This document shows positions 1 through 8,333 of a DNA stretch of 64,000 nt, one piece after another. The notes beneath the pieces are model-generated. The model was given only the letters and a program-made list of their open reading frames with translations. It had not been told where the DNA came from and did not search any database. Position numbers and translations under genes: made by a program. Location: the NCBI GenBank assembly GCA_038327195.1, contig JBBQKU010000020.1:5333-69332 (forward strand), given 5' to 3'. Within the stretch, counting starts at the first letter, position 1; every line of letters begins with the position of its first letter. The DNA is from UBA4416 sp038327195 (lineage in GTDB: Bacteria; Bacteroidota; Bacteroidia; B-17B0; Aurantibacillaceae).

Positions 1-435
1 GCTATTACCAAAATAAAATTCGCCACGGCTTGTTGGACGAACATTGTATTTGAATTTATAAGTTTCATTAATGGCTAATGTTTTTTTAATTAAAAAATTT
101 CGGTATTGAAACTGCTCTGGAATTTCATCTATAATTGACGTTTTAACTTTAAAAGAATAAGTATTTTGTACTTCTAAAAATAAATCATTTTCATCTCCGT
201 TCGATAGTTTTTCGTAGGAAGAAGTTCTATTAATGGTAATGCCAATTTGGTTTATAAATAAAAGTATAGCATCAATGATGGTTGTAATGAGAATCAACCA
301 AAATAAAATAAGTCCAATTACATACAGCCACGGATAAATAAATGCAAATACAAAAACAGTCACCGTTACACCAAGCGTTATGTATAACTGCTTAGTAAAA
401 CCTAATGCTTTAAATATGTTTTTAATTTGTTTAAT
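1..435 (-). CDS. DUF58 domain-containing protein (3' part cut by window edge)
   Basis: This is the N-terminal part of a protein downstream of the MoxR ATPase gene; it reads off the left edge. I translated it by hand. It starts with a short basic stretch, has two hydrophobic helices separated by a PW turn, and continues into a soluble part with SFKVKTSIIDEIPEQFQYRN and RPTSRGEFYFGN, which fits the N-terminal part of DUF58 proteins. DUF58 and MoxR are usual operon partners and DUF58 often carries a von Willebrand-like fold; its job is poorly known. The start is uncertain. An in-frame TAG lies just upstream, overlapping the end of the MoxR gene, and no ATG, GTG or TTG occurs near the 5' end. I placed it at an ATT codon (435-433); ATC at 444-442 is another option. 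Confidence 0.75.
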   Translation of the reverse strand, partial: MKQIKNIFKALGFTKQLYITLGVTVTVFVFAFIYPWLYVIGLILFWLILITTIIDAILLFINQIGITINRTSSYEKLSNGDENDLFLEVQNTYSFKVKTSIIDEIPEQFQYRNFLIKKTLAINETYKFKYNVRPTSRGEFYFGNS

Positions 436-443
436 AAAAAGGA

Positions 444-1415
444 TTATCTAGGAATTTCTATTTTATCTACTAACTGTTTTATTACGGTATCAATATTAAT
501 GCCTTCCATTTCTTTTTCTGGAGTTAGAATAACACGATGTCTTAAAACGGGTGCACTTACATTTTTAATATCATCAGGGCTTACAAAATCTCTACCATGT
601 ATACATGCTGAAGCTTTTGCTGCATTTAAAATTGCAATAGAAGCTCTTGGAGAAGCGCCTAAATACAAGGAAGCATTTTGACGTGTGCTTGCTACAATTT
701 GAGCAATGTATTTTAATAAATTTTCTTCAATATAAATATCAGAAACGGTTGAACGTAATGTTTTAATATCTTCTTTATTTAAAATCGAATTTATTTTTGA
801 TAAATCCATCGTATTTTTATTAGTATGAGAATTCTGAAGAATACTTGTTTCCTCTTCTAATGTTGGGTAGTTTACAATCAATTTAAAAATAAAACGATCA
901 AGTTGAGCTTCTGGCAAACGATACGTTCCTTCTTGTTCTATTGGGTTTTGAGTAGCAATTACCATAAATGGGTCATCCAATAAATAGGTTTTTCCATCTA
1001 CTGTAATTTGTTTTTCTTCCATCGCTTCAAACAAGGCTGCTTGTGTTTTTGCTGGCGCTCTGTTTATTTCATCTGCTAGAGCTATGTTTGTAAACAATGG
1101 GCCTGGTTTAAATTCAAACTCATTTGTTTTTGTATTGTAAATGGATGTGCCAGTTATATCACTTGGCATTAAATCAGAAGTAAATTGTATACGTTTAAAA
1201 TCTGCATGAATTGTTTTGGCAATTAATTTTGCAGTCAATGTTTTAGCAACACCTGGCACACCTTCAATTAAAACGTGGCCATCAGAAAGAAGTGCAATGA
1301 TTAAGAAATCAACTAGCTCAGTTTGTCCAACTAAGTAATTAGCTAATTCTTTTTTGATACGTTCTACTTTTGACGTTAATTCGGTGAGGTTAACTCGATT
1401 TTCAAAATTTTCCAT
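444..1415 (-). CDS. MoxR family AAA+ ATPase
   Basis: A 323-residue cytoplasmic ATPase of the MoxR group, thought to act as a chaperone that remodels or matures partner proteins such as DUF58/VWA proteins. Visible motifs are Walker A GVPGVAKT (residues 52-59), Walker B IALADE followed by INRAPAKTQ (111-125), and the sensor/arginine region ATQNPIEQEGTYRLPEAQLDRF (154-175); the C-terminal part has the winged lid with LGASPRASIAIL. Length is normal for the family. The start codon overlaps the stop of the DUF4350 gene by one base (TAATG), so translation is probably coupled. The DUF58 gene follows directly. Family assignment is firm; the cellular substrate is unknown. Confidence 0.95.
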   Translation of the reverse strand: MENFENRVNLTELTSKVERIKKELANYLVGQTELVDFLIIALLSDGHVLIEGVPGVAKTLTAKLIAKTIHADFKRIQFTSDLMPSDITGTSIYNTKTNEFEFKPGPLFTNIALADEINRAPAKTQAALFEAMEEKQITVDGKTYLLDDPFMVIATQNPIEQEGTYRLPEAQLDRFIFKLIVNYPTLEEETSILQNSHTNKNTMDLSKINSILNKEDIKTLRSTVSDIYIEENLLKYIAQIVASTRQNASLYLGASPRASIAILNAAKASACIHGRDFVSPDDIKNVSAPVLRHRVILTPEKEMEGINIDTVIKQLVDKIEIPR

Positions 1416-2623
1416 TATCGTGTGCTTTTTAGTTTAAAATTATTAATTCTATTATTAAGTTCTTGTAAATCATTTTCGGTTATGCTTGGTGCATGTTTTA
1501 GGTTTTCGCAATAGCTAAATAACGCTTTTACATCTTTTAAATCAATATTGCTGATAGTGTGAATTGTTTTTAAAAAGTCATCATTTATTTCAGACGTATT
1601 GACACCAAATTTTTTACGTACTTCAAAATAAAAATATTGTATTTTTTCTTCAGCAATGTATTTATGATTTTTAGAATTAAAATAAACTTGGCTAATCACA
1701 TCCACAAACTTTAAAGTTGTATTTTCTAATGGTTTAATAATTGGAATTGCTTTTTGCTTGCGTTTCATTTCAAACACCATAAAAAACAATAATCCTAAAA
1801 TAAGCAATGAATAAGCCATATATAGAGCATCGCTGTTAAAAATGAATTGGAAAATACTTTTGTTTTGAATTTTATAAGATTTATAATATTCGTCCCAAAT
1901 AATAGTTTTATTTTTTATGCTACTTAATAATGTATAAGTAAAAAAACGATTATGACTGTTTACAATAAATAAGTTTGCGAAAATATCTGGCGTTGAACAT
2001 AAAAGAATTTTTCCTTCACCAATTTGCTTTTGTATTAAAATAGGTTTGTTTAATTTATTGGTAGCACTTACTGTAAAAAGCAAAGTATCAATTGATGAGA
2101 AATAACTTTCGCTGGCAATAATTGGGTAAACGAATTTTTTTAGTTCGTTATTTTTTTCTTGAGTAAATTTAATTTCAAACAATGGCTTATTAATCATAGA
2201 ATCAATAGCAGATGATATTCCATTAAAATTGCTCGTTTCAGTGTCAATATGAAGAGTGTCTTTTAAAATGTCACCAAAACTAGTAGCGCACATCAATACT
2301 GTATTGCCTTTTTCTACAAACGAAATTAAGTTTTTATAATCAAGTTCCGTCATATCAATTTCTTGATCTACTACAATAAATGTGTTGTTTGAACTTGTTG
2401 TTTTATGATTTAAACCATATAGTGTTTCTGTGTTGGTTTCTAGTTCAGTGCAATACGTGTTTTCAAGTAAATGATAGATTGCATAACATCCAAATGGAAT
2501 TTTATCTTTTTTAAAATAGGTCTTTGTCCAATTAATTGGCTTTGGCATATTATATTGCAAAACAACCACTCCAATAAATATTGAAATAATTATAAAATAA
2601 TATTTTTTATTGCCTTTAAACAT
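1415..2623 (-). CDS. DUF4350 domain-containing membrane protein
   Basis: A 402-residue protein with an N-terminal transmembrane helix (about residues 8-24), a large extracytoplasmic domain, a second helix (about 268-286) and a basic cytoplasmic tail. The extracytoplasmic part resembles DUF4350 proteins: FIVVDQEIDMTELDYKNLISFVEKGNTVLM and an IGEGKILLCSTPDIFAN segment, a glutamine-amidotransferase-like fold without obvious catalytic residues. In Bacteroidota this gene regularly sits between DUF4129 and MoxR genes, as here. It overlaps the upstream DUF4129 gene by 8 bases and touches MoxR with a TAATG junction. Function is unknown; the context implies a membrane partner of the MoxR ATPase. Confidence 0.85.
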   Translation of the reverse strand: MFKGNKKYYFIIISIFIGVVVLQYNMPKPINWTKTYFKKDKIPFGCYAIYHLLENTYCTELETNTETLYGLNHKTTSSNNTFIVVDQEIDMTELDYKNLISFVEKGNTVLMCATSFGDILKDTLHIDTETSNFNGISSAIDSMINKPLFEIKFTQEKNNELKKFVYPIIASESYFSSIDTLLFTVSATNKLNKPILIQKQIGEGKILLCSTPDIFANLFIVNSHNRFFTYTLLSSIKNKTIIWDEYYKSYKIQNKSIFQFIFNSDALYMAYSLLILGLLFFMVFEMKRKQKAIPIIKPLENTTLKFVDVISQVYFNSKNHKYIAEEKIQYFYFEVRKKFGVNTSEINDDFLKTIHTISNIDLKDVKALFSYCENLKHAPSITENDLQELNNRINNFKLKSTR

Positions 2624-3323
2624 TTAGTAGTTTTTCGAAAGCCGTAAATTGTTCTTCAATGGCTTCATATTTTAATGCAGAAATAGGATATTCGCCATAC
2701 CAAGCATAATCGTATATTTTACTTATTTCTTTAAATTGACTTTGATAATTTGTTTTAGCTAATTCATTACTATAATCAATATTGGTTTTATAAGGTTGCC
2801 AAATAATGCATTGCTTTTCATTTAAAATGCTTAATTGCTTAAGGTATTGCCATCTTATTGCTAGTCGATAATTACTTTCGCTAATAGCCATCTTAATTTT
2901 ATCAGAAAAATTTATGCCAGTAATATCTTCTTCAATATCTGTAAAATTAAAGGCGTTAGCTTTTGTGCTCCGTTTAAAATACCGCGTGAATTCAATTTTG
3001 GTTAATAGCCAAATTATTAATCCAATCCCTACAATTATAAAAACCCAAAAAAAGAGTTTCATAGTTGTATTTGCATTCTCAATGTTTGAATCACCAAATA
3101 AAAGGTGAGATAGCCAATTTATAAAACGTTGCAATAAATTGATATCAATATCTTCTGCTTTTTTCGCAAAATCTAAATTAACTTCACTGAAAACATTTTT
3201 TTCTAATGTTTTTGAAGGATTTATTTTTTGAATAATGCTTGTGTCATTTTTTACCACTAAAATATTGCTAATAGCAATATTAGAGAATATAATTAGACTA
3301 ATTATTAAAATGAGAGTTCGCAT
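2616..3323 (-). CDS. DUF4129 domain-containing membrane protein
   Basis: A 235-residue protein with an N-terminal hydrophobic signal or anchor (about 3-20), an extracytoplasmic region, and a transmembrane helix near residues 89-107. The C-terminal cytoplasmic part has the ISESNYRLAIRWQYLKQL pattern of DUF4129, where a helix-rich domain follows the last membrane segment. DUF4129 proteins are common neighbours of MoxR/DUF58 genes. Its ATG overlaps the stop of the upstream membrane protein gene by one base (TAATG), and its end overlaps DUF4350, so the four genes are tightly coupled. Biochemical role is unknown. Confidence 0.85.
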   Translation of the reverse strand: MRTLILIISLIIFSNIAISNILVVKNDTSIIQKINPSKTLEKNVFSEVNLDFAKKAEDIDINLLQRFINWLSHLLFGDSNIENANTTMKLFFWVFIIVGIGLIIWLLTKIEFTRYFKRSTKANAFNFTDIEEDITGINFSDKIKMAISESNYRLAIRWQYLKQLSILNEKQCIIWQPYKTNIDYSNELAKTNYQSQFKEISKIYDYAWYGEYPISALKYEAIEEQFTAFEKLLNV

Positions 3324-4186
3324 TATTTTATTTCTTCTATTCTTTCTAGTAGGTTTATTTCTTTAATTTTTTCTTCTTGACTTATATAGATAAATGCTAT
3401 ATAAATTGAAAAAAAAGATGTTGCACAAATAAACATTATCTGTTCGGTAAATTGAATAATTATTTGAAAAAAATAAAATGAATTAATTGTTGAAAAAAAA
3501 TAGAGAAGTGTAAGTAATGTGTGGAGAGAGGATTTTAAAAGGTAAATTCCTACTAACATAATAAATATTTTAACCCAAATATTTAAATATTTCGTAATGA
3601 ATTGATATTGTTTTTTTAAAGCATCAAAAAAATTCATCTCGTCCGTTATAATTATATATATGTTCGAAAAAACATATAATATGAGTATTGGACTGATAAT
3701 GGAAAATATATAAAATAAGGAAAATCCGAAAATTAATTTACATTCTTCATCAATATATATCAAATAGCTTATTAATGCAGAAAATCCACAAATTAAAATT
3801 ACTGATAAACATATTAAAGAGGCAATATTTGGTTTTGATTTTTTATATATTTCTTGTATGTTAATTACATTTCCTTCATTTTTTTTGTACAATTTTAGAT
3901 AATAGTAAGTAACAATTATGGTAGAAAATATAAATATAAATAAAACAATAGGGTTGAAATTCAAATAATTTTCTTGATTATAAACTATCCCTCTAATGTC
4001 ATTAAAAAGGCTTGATTTTAGAATATTATCTGGTAAAAATGACAAAGAATTAATAATTACAATTAGAGGAACATTAACTGATAGTAATGAATTAAATAAT
4101 GGTTTAAAGTTCTTTTGAATAAATGTGATTGAATCATTAAATGACTCCCATCCATTTCGTTCTTTGATTAATTCAATTCTTTTCAC
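3323..4186 (-). CDS. Multi-pass membrane protein, diverged tandem duplicate of the adjacent upstream gene
   Basis: A 287-residue protein with about six hydrophobic helices. The product resembles its upstream neighbour (4228-5169): both start with a basic segment then FIxxNFxxxF, both have a charged stretch before the third helix, and both end in the identical tail LLERIEEIK. It starts with GTG (4186-4184). It is lower in GC and richer in Ile/Phe than the neighbour and has lost the glycine-rich segment, so it is the faster-evolving copy. I do not recognise a named domain; the pair may be part of the membrane complex served by MoxR. See the duplication finding for the scar left between the copies. 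Confidence 0.8.
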   Translation of the reverse strand: MKRIELIKERNGWESFNDSITFIQKNFKPLFNSLLSVNVPLIVIINSLSFLPDNILKSSLFNDIRGIVYNQENYLNFNPIVLFIFIFSTIIVTYYYLKLYKKNEGNVINIQEIYKKSKPNIASLICLSVILICGFSALISYLIYIDEECKLIFGFSLFYIFSIISPILILYVFSNIYIIITDEMNFFDALKKQYQFITKYLNIWVKIFIMLVGIYLLKSSLHTLLTLLYFFSTINSFYFFQIIIQFTEQIMFICATSFFSIYIAFIYISQEEKIKEINLLERIEEIK

Positions 4187-4198
4187 TTCTACATCAAT

Positions 4199-4228
4199 CT
4201 ATTGTTGTGTATAATTATTATTTCGCAT
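4199..4228 (-). pseudogene. Vestigial start of a duplicated DUF4129 gene
   Basis: Directly after the stop of the 4228-5169 gene lies ATGCGAA, the same first seven bases that begin the DUF4129 gene at 3323, again in a TAATG junction. Here the reading frame closes after nine codons (MRNNNYTQQ, stop TAG). The 21 bases at 4222-4242 are identical to 3317-3337. I read this as the remains of a junction copied along with the membrane-protein gene. It is not expected to make a functional product. Confidence 0.6.
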
Positions 4229-5169
4229 TATTTTATTTCTTCAATGCGTTCTAATAAACCTTTTCCTTCGTGTTTTTCTTCCTGACTTAAAAAATTAAAA
4301 GCAGAAATAACATGTCCAATAGTTGATGCACAGCTTGTTAAAAATATACCTAATGTATAAAATAGGGTTAATAAAAAAGAGTTATCACTTTGTTCGCCTA
4401 CTTGTGATAAATCCTTTATTCTCGAAAATGTATCCATCATGCTAATTACAGTTGCTGGAAGATTAAAGAAAAAATTTAGAATTGAAATTGCAATAATGGT
4501 TACAACCATAATTAACCAAGTCCACCAAAAATTATCTTTTAAATATTTTCTCACTTTTCCCATAGCCTCAAAAATAAAAACATCATCTCTTATGATGACA
4601 TAAAACGAAGCTGGCATAAAATAATAGAGAATGGGTATAAAAATAGCGAAAGAAAAAAATACCATAAACCCAACTAATATGCCACCGCCAACTCCTAAAC
4701 CTGCTATGATGCCAGCGCATAAAAGAACTATGATCCCGATAATAAAACTAAATAATACAGTGATGGTTAAAACAGAGCCAATCATTAATCCCATTCGTTT
4801 CCTTACTATTTGTCCAACTTCTGAAATCGTAATTTTTTCGCCTATATTTTTTTCTGAATACAAACCCATGTAAGCAAAAACTACACTATTTAAAAGCACA
4901 TTAACAATTAGTCCAAATAACACAACAACGAGAATTGCAATTATAAATTCAGCATTAAAATTTTTAAAACCACCTAAGGGATTTTGTCTAAACGCCAGCA
5001 AACCTTGTTGCATATAGCCGTAACCCAAACCCATTAATAATAAAAATGGTCCAACAATTACAATGACGCTTCCGAAAAAAGATCTAAAGTTTTGTTTAAT
5101 AAATTTTAGAGCATCGCCAAGCACTGCTCCAAAATCTCTTTCTTGTTTAAAGTTTATTTTTTGTTCCAT
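4228..5169 (-). CDS. Multi-pass membrane protein of the MoxR operon
   Basis: A 313-residue integral membrane protein with about six helices and a Gly/Ile-rich centre (IVLLCAGIIAGLGVGGGI). It resembles the loosely defined membrane proteins related to glycerophosphodiester phosphodiesterase membrane domains that accompany SpoIIM-like and DUF4129 genes in Bacteroidota. N-terminus MEQKINFKQERDFGAVLGDALKFIKQNF suggests a short cytoplasmic amphipathic lead before the first helix. It overlaps the upstream SpoIIM-like gene by about 20 bases and is followed by its own paralogue. Function is not known. Confidence 0.85.
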   Translation of the reverse strand: MEQKINFKQERDFGAVLGDALKFIKQNFRSFFGSVIVIVGPFLLLMGLGYGYMQQGLLAFRQNPLGGFKNFNAEFIIAILVVVLFGLIVNVLLNSVVFAYMGLYSEKNIGEKITISEVGQIVRKRMGLMIGSVLTITVLFSFIIGIIVLLCAGIIAGLGVGGGILVGFMVFFSFAIFIPILYYFMPASFYVIIRDDVFIFEAMGKVRKYLKDNFWWTWLIMVVTIIAISILNFFFNLPATVISMMDTFSRIKDLSQVGEQSDNSFLLTLFYTLGIFLTSCASTIGHVISAFNFLSQEEKHEGKGLLERIEEIK

Positions 5170-6121
5170 AGGTTTTGTTTTTTAATTGTATTGGTAAAAT
5201 AATAAAGTACCAGATGATAAATGCAAATGATCCAAAAATGATTAATAGACTTAACCATAAATCCATTTCAGTATATCGTGTAATAAAACTTTCTAAAAAT
5301 CCAGCACAAATAAAAATTGGAATTAATCCAACTACAATTTTAATGCTTTCTTTAGCCCCATTTTTAAAGGATTCTAGTCGCGTATAGGTTTTAGGAAACA
5401 TAAAGCTATTGCCTAATATTAAGCCTGCACAGCCTGCAATTACAATAGCCGACATTTCTAAAGTGCCATGTATCCAAACAACTTTTAATGCTTTTCCTAA
5501 TACATTATATTGGTAAAATAATGTGAAAAAAGAACCAAGCATAATGGTATTTTGCAAAATATAATATCCTGCGCCTACCGAAAAAATCATCCCAAAAGCT
5601 AACATAAAAAAGGAAACTTTGATGTTATTAACTGTAATGTAAATAAACATAAACCAGTTTGGCATTTCGCCATAAATACCAATTGGATTTCCATTTTTTA
5701 TTCGTTCAATAGTTTGATTCACATAATCATCACCAACTATTAAGCGAATAAAGCTATCATCATATAATTGAGAAACAATGCCAAGTAAAGTTCCTAAAAC
5801 GCCAATAACGAAAGAGACTAATAAGGTATTGTGATGTTTGCCAAATAAAGATGGTAATTCTGTTTTCCAAAATATAAAAATACGTTTGCTACTTTCTTTT
5901 TTGTTTTTATAAATCAGTTGATGTATGCGTGCAGTAAGACTATTTAAATAAGTTGTTGTTTTACTTCCTTTGTAATTACTTTTCGAATAGGCTAAATCAT
6001 CAGTTAATTCAACAAACATATTTGCAACTTTTGCAGGATGCTCATTTTCCTTCTTAGCTAACGATTCCTCGAAAGATTCCCATTTTGTTGAGTTTTGTTT
6101 TAAAAATGTAATTTCTTTCAT
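5147..6121 (-). CDS. SpoIIM/DUF95 family membrane protein
   Basis: About 324 residues from the ATG at 6121 (a longer frame opens at 6148 but MKEITFLKQNSTKWESFEE is the normal N-terminus of this family). A soluble helical lead of about 100 residues is followed by several membrane helices. The segment NIKVSFFMLAFGMIFSVGAGYYILQNTIMLGSFF and the later WIHGTLEMSAIVIAGCAGLILG are typical of stage II sporulation protein M-like proteins (the conserved HG.E.P/S motif). In non-sporulating bacteria the family has no established role. It is the first gene of the minus-strand operon ending in MoxR/DUF58 and is divergent from the RDD gene. Confidence 0.9.
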   Translation of the reverse strand: MKEITFLKQNSTKWESFEESLAKKENEHPAKVANMFVELTDDLAYSKSNYKGSKTTTYLNSLTARIHQLIYKNKKESSKRIFIFWKTELPSLFGKHHNTLLVSFVIGVLGTLLGIVSQLYDDSFIRLIVGDDYVNQTIERIKNGNPIGIYGEMPNWFMFIYITVNNIKVSFFMLAFGMIFSVGAGYYILQNTIMLGSFFTLFYQYNVLGKALKVVWIHGTLEMSAIVIAGCAGLILGNSFMFPKTYTRLESFKNGAKESIKIVVGLIPIFICAGFLESFITRYTEMDLWLSLLIIFGSFAFIIWYFIILPIQLKNKTYGTKNKL

Positions 6122-6209
6122 TATTCTATTGCACTTTAAATATATCAAATTTGTTTAGATTCTCTTAATGTTTTATATTTAGTTTTTTAAATCTTAATAA
6201 ATTCCATGA

Positions 6210-6953
6210 ATGGATAACATTGAAGTTACTACCACGCAAAACGTTGTATTAGAATATGAGGCAGCTGGTGTTGGTTATCGTATTTTAGCGGCTTTATTGG
6301 ATAGTGTTTTTATGGCCGTTTATGTCGGAATCATGTTGCTTATTTTCGGATTAGGTTTCGCACGTTCAAATTTTTTTAAAGACGATCCTGATCAATATCT
6401 TTTGATTGGATTATTGATATTATTAAGTCTACCAATTACACTTTATCATTTTTTAAGTGAATCTTTCATGAACGGACAAAGTCTTGGAAAAAAAGTTTTA
6501 GGAATTAAAGTTGTTAAATTAGATGGAACACAACCTGGAATTGGTTCTTATTTTTTACGTTCTATAATGCGAATTATTGATATGCAAATTTCTAATGGCG
6601 TTGTCGCTCTAATATCCATCGCTGTTACCGACAAAAGTCAACGTTTAGGAGATATGGCAGCAGGAACTACAGTTATTAAATTGGGCACAAATGTGACGTT
6701 ACGAGATACAATTCTATATAAGAAAATTGATGAATATAAAATTGTGTTTGAACAAGTGTCATTACTAAATGATAAAGACATTGATATTATAAAAGATATT
6801 TTACAACATAGTATTCAAAATAATAAACAAAATAATTTGAAGGCCTTGTCTTTAAAAGTAAAAACAAAAATGGGGGTTGAAACCACTTTATCAAACCAAG
6901 CATTTTTACAAACTGTATTATTGGATTATAGTCATTACCAATTTGAAAAATAA
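6210..6953 (+). CDS. RDD family membrane protein
   Basis: A 247-residue protein with an RDD domain in residues 13-158: AGVGYRILAALLDSVFM in the first helix, a second helix near 52-70, then ESFMNGQSLGKKVLGIKVVKLDG and a third helix near 127-140 followed by DKSQRLGDMAAGTTVIK. The C-terminal 85 residues are soluble and helical. RDD proteins are small membrane proteins of mostly unknown function. The gene is divergent from the SpoIIM/MoxR operon with only 88 bases between starts, an arrangement seen widely in Bacteroidota, so it is probably part of the same functional group. Confidence 0.9.
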   Translation: MDNIEVTTTQNVVLEYEAAGVGYRILAALLDSVFMAVYVGIMLLIFGLGFARSNFFKDDPDQYLLIGLLILLSLPITLYHFLSESFMNGQSLGKKVLGIKVVKLDGTQPGIGSYFLRSIMRIIDMQISNGVVALISIAVTDKSQRLGDMAAGTTVIKLGTNVTLRDTILYKKIDEYKIVFEQVSLLNDKDIDIIKDILQHSIQNNKQNNLKALSLKVKTKMGVETTLSNQAFLQTVLLDYSHYQFEK

Positions 6954-6972
6954 ATTTTATATAAATTTGAAC

Positions 6973-7383
6973 ATGATAAAGAAAATTGAACACATCGGCA
7001 TTGCCGTAAAAGATATAAATTCTTCAAATGATTTATTTAAAAAATTATTTGGCAAAGAACATTATAAAACCGAAACGGTTGAGAGTGAAGGTGTAAGTAC
7101 TAGTTTTTTTATGGTTGGCGAAACTAAAATCGAATTGTTAGAAGCAAAAACAGAAACTAGTGCTATAGCAAAATTTATTGAGAAAAAGGGCGAAGGTATT
7201 CATCATATTGCTTACGAAGTAGATAATATTTACGAGGAAATGAAGAGACTAGAATCAGAAGGTTTCGAGGTGTTAAATAAAGAACCAAAAAAAGGAGCTG
7301 ATAATAAGTTAATTTTCTTTCTACACCCAAAAAGCACTAATGGCGTGCTTGTTGAGTTATGTCAGGAAATTATACCTTCTTGA
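6973..7383 (+). CDS. mce: Methylmalonyl-CoA epimerase
   Basis: A 136-residue glyoxalase/VOC-fold enzyme that interconverts (R)- and (S)-methylmalonyl-CoA in propionate/succinate metabolism. The start is MIKKIEHIGIAVKDINSS; the frame extends 96 bases further upstream into the RDD gene, but homologous proteins begin at this Met. Metal ligands fit: His in KIEHIGIAV, Glu in KIELLEA, His in EGIHHIAYEVD, Glu in GVLVELCQ. Length is standard. It lies 19 bases after the RDD gene on the same strand; there is no methylmalonyl-CoA mutase nearby. Assignment is firm. Confidence 0.95.
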   Translation: MIKKIEHIGIAVKDINSSNDLFKKLFGKEHYKTETVESEGVSTSFFMVGETKIELLEAKTETSAIAKFIEKKGEGIHHIAYEVDNIYEEMKRLESEGFEVLNKEPKKGADNKLIFFLHPKSTNGVLVELCQEIIPS

Positions 7384-7429
7384 TTTGAGTTTTATTATAA
7401 GATACTATTCGAAAAGTTTAGATGGTATT

Positions 7430-7476
7430 ATGCCGAGGATTAAATAATTTTATTAATACATTTATTCATTCGGCAT
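7430..7476. terminator. Hairpin between convergent genes
   Basis: ATGCCGA (7430-7436) pairs with TCGGCAT (7470-7476), with a 33-base AT-rich spacer. It lies between the convergent mce and flavin reductase genes and could end transcripts from either side. The loop is long and no strong U-tract follows, so this is tentative. Confidence 0.35.
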
Positions 7477-7485
7477 TAAATAGGC

Positions 7486-8331
7486 TTAACTTAAAATTAA
7501 ACACCAAGCATCTTTAATTTTATTTACTTCAAGTAAAGATTTAATGAAAGTATGTTTGTCGTTTTCTGAATTAAAATTTAATTTATTTTCTTTCTTATAA
7601 AGTTCAATTTCTTCAACAGAAGGAAGTGTTTCAATATTTCCTAATTGACCTAAATTATTTCCAGTTAATATAGTGCTATTTTTATAGGCATTTGGAATAG
7701 AATCAACCCCAACTCCAATTGTAGTAATTGGTTTTTCAATTTCAAATAATGCATCACCATGTGCTCTACAATACCAGTTGCCACCCATGCGCGCAACTAA
7801 ATCTATTTTTTGTTGATCAATTAAATTGTTAGCTCCTAAAACGGATTCGTTAATGTGTATTTTAATAATTTCACACATTACTAAATTACAATTTCCAATT
7901 TCTTTTACCTCAAATACTTTGCATTCCAATTGTACTGGGCTTTCTGAAACACGCATTGGTTTTACTAAATCAGATGCAATAGGAGTAAAGCCAGCTTTTG
8001 TAAATTCACTGATTCCTTTTTCGTATGGGCTACTTGCTAAACTCATTTGCTGAACCATGCTATAGTTCACAATATTAATTACGCATTCAGGAACTTCTTT
8101 AATGTTTAAATGAGTGTCTTTTGCCTGACCAGTTCTGCCACTTAAGTTTGGAGAAAAAATTGCAATTGGTGGCTTTGCAGAAAATACATTAAAAAAACTG
8201 AATGGCGCTAAATTATGATTTCCTTTTGCATCAACTGTGCTTGCAAAACAGATAGGGCGTGGGCCAACAGCGCCTAGTAAATATTGATGCAATTGTGGTA
8301 CAGATAATTCGGAAGGCGTAAGTGATAACAT
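7486..8331 (-). CDS. Flavin reductase family protein (FMN-binding split barrel)
   Basis: A 281-residue protein of the DIM6/NTAB flavin reductase family. The N-terminal half has GAVGPRPICFASTVDAKGNHNLAPFSFFNVFSAKPPIAIFSP, the conserved flavin-binding stretch, followed by VINIVN and the ASSPYEKGISEFTKAGF segment of the split beta-barrel. The C-terminal 90 residues are an extension typical of the longer Bacteroidota members. It probably binds FMN and reduces or uses flavin with NAD(P)H. It is two bases downstream of the FAD oxidoreductase gene, so the two are very likely cotranscribed; their common substrate is unknown. Confidence 0.9.
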   Translation of the reverse strand: MLSLTPSELSVPQLHQYLLGAVGPRPICFASTVDAKGNHNLAPFSFFNVFSAKPPIAIFSPNLSGRTGQAKDTHLNIKEVPECVINIVNYSMVQQMSLASSPYEKGISEFTKAGFTPIASDLVKPMRVSESPVQLECKVFEVKEIGNCNLVMCEIIKIHINESVLGANNLIDQQKIDLVARMGGNWYCRAHGDALFEIEKPITTIGVGVDSIPNAYKNSTILTGNNLGQLGNIETLPSVEEIELYKKENKLNFNSENDKHTFIKSLLEVNKIKDAWCLILS

Positions 8332-8333
8332 AG

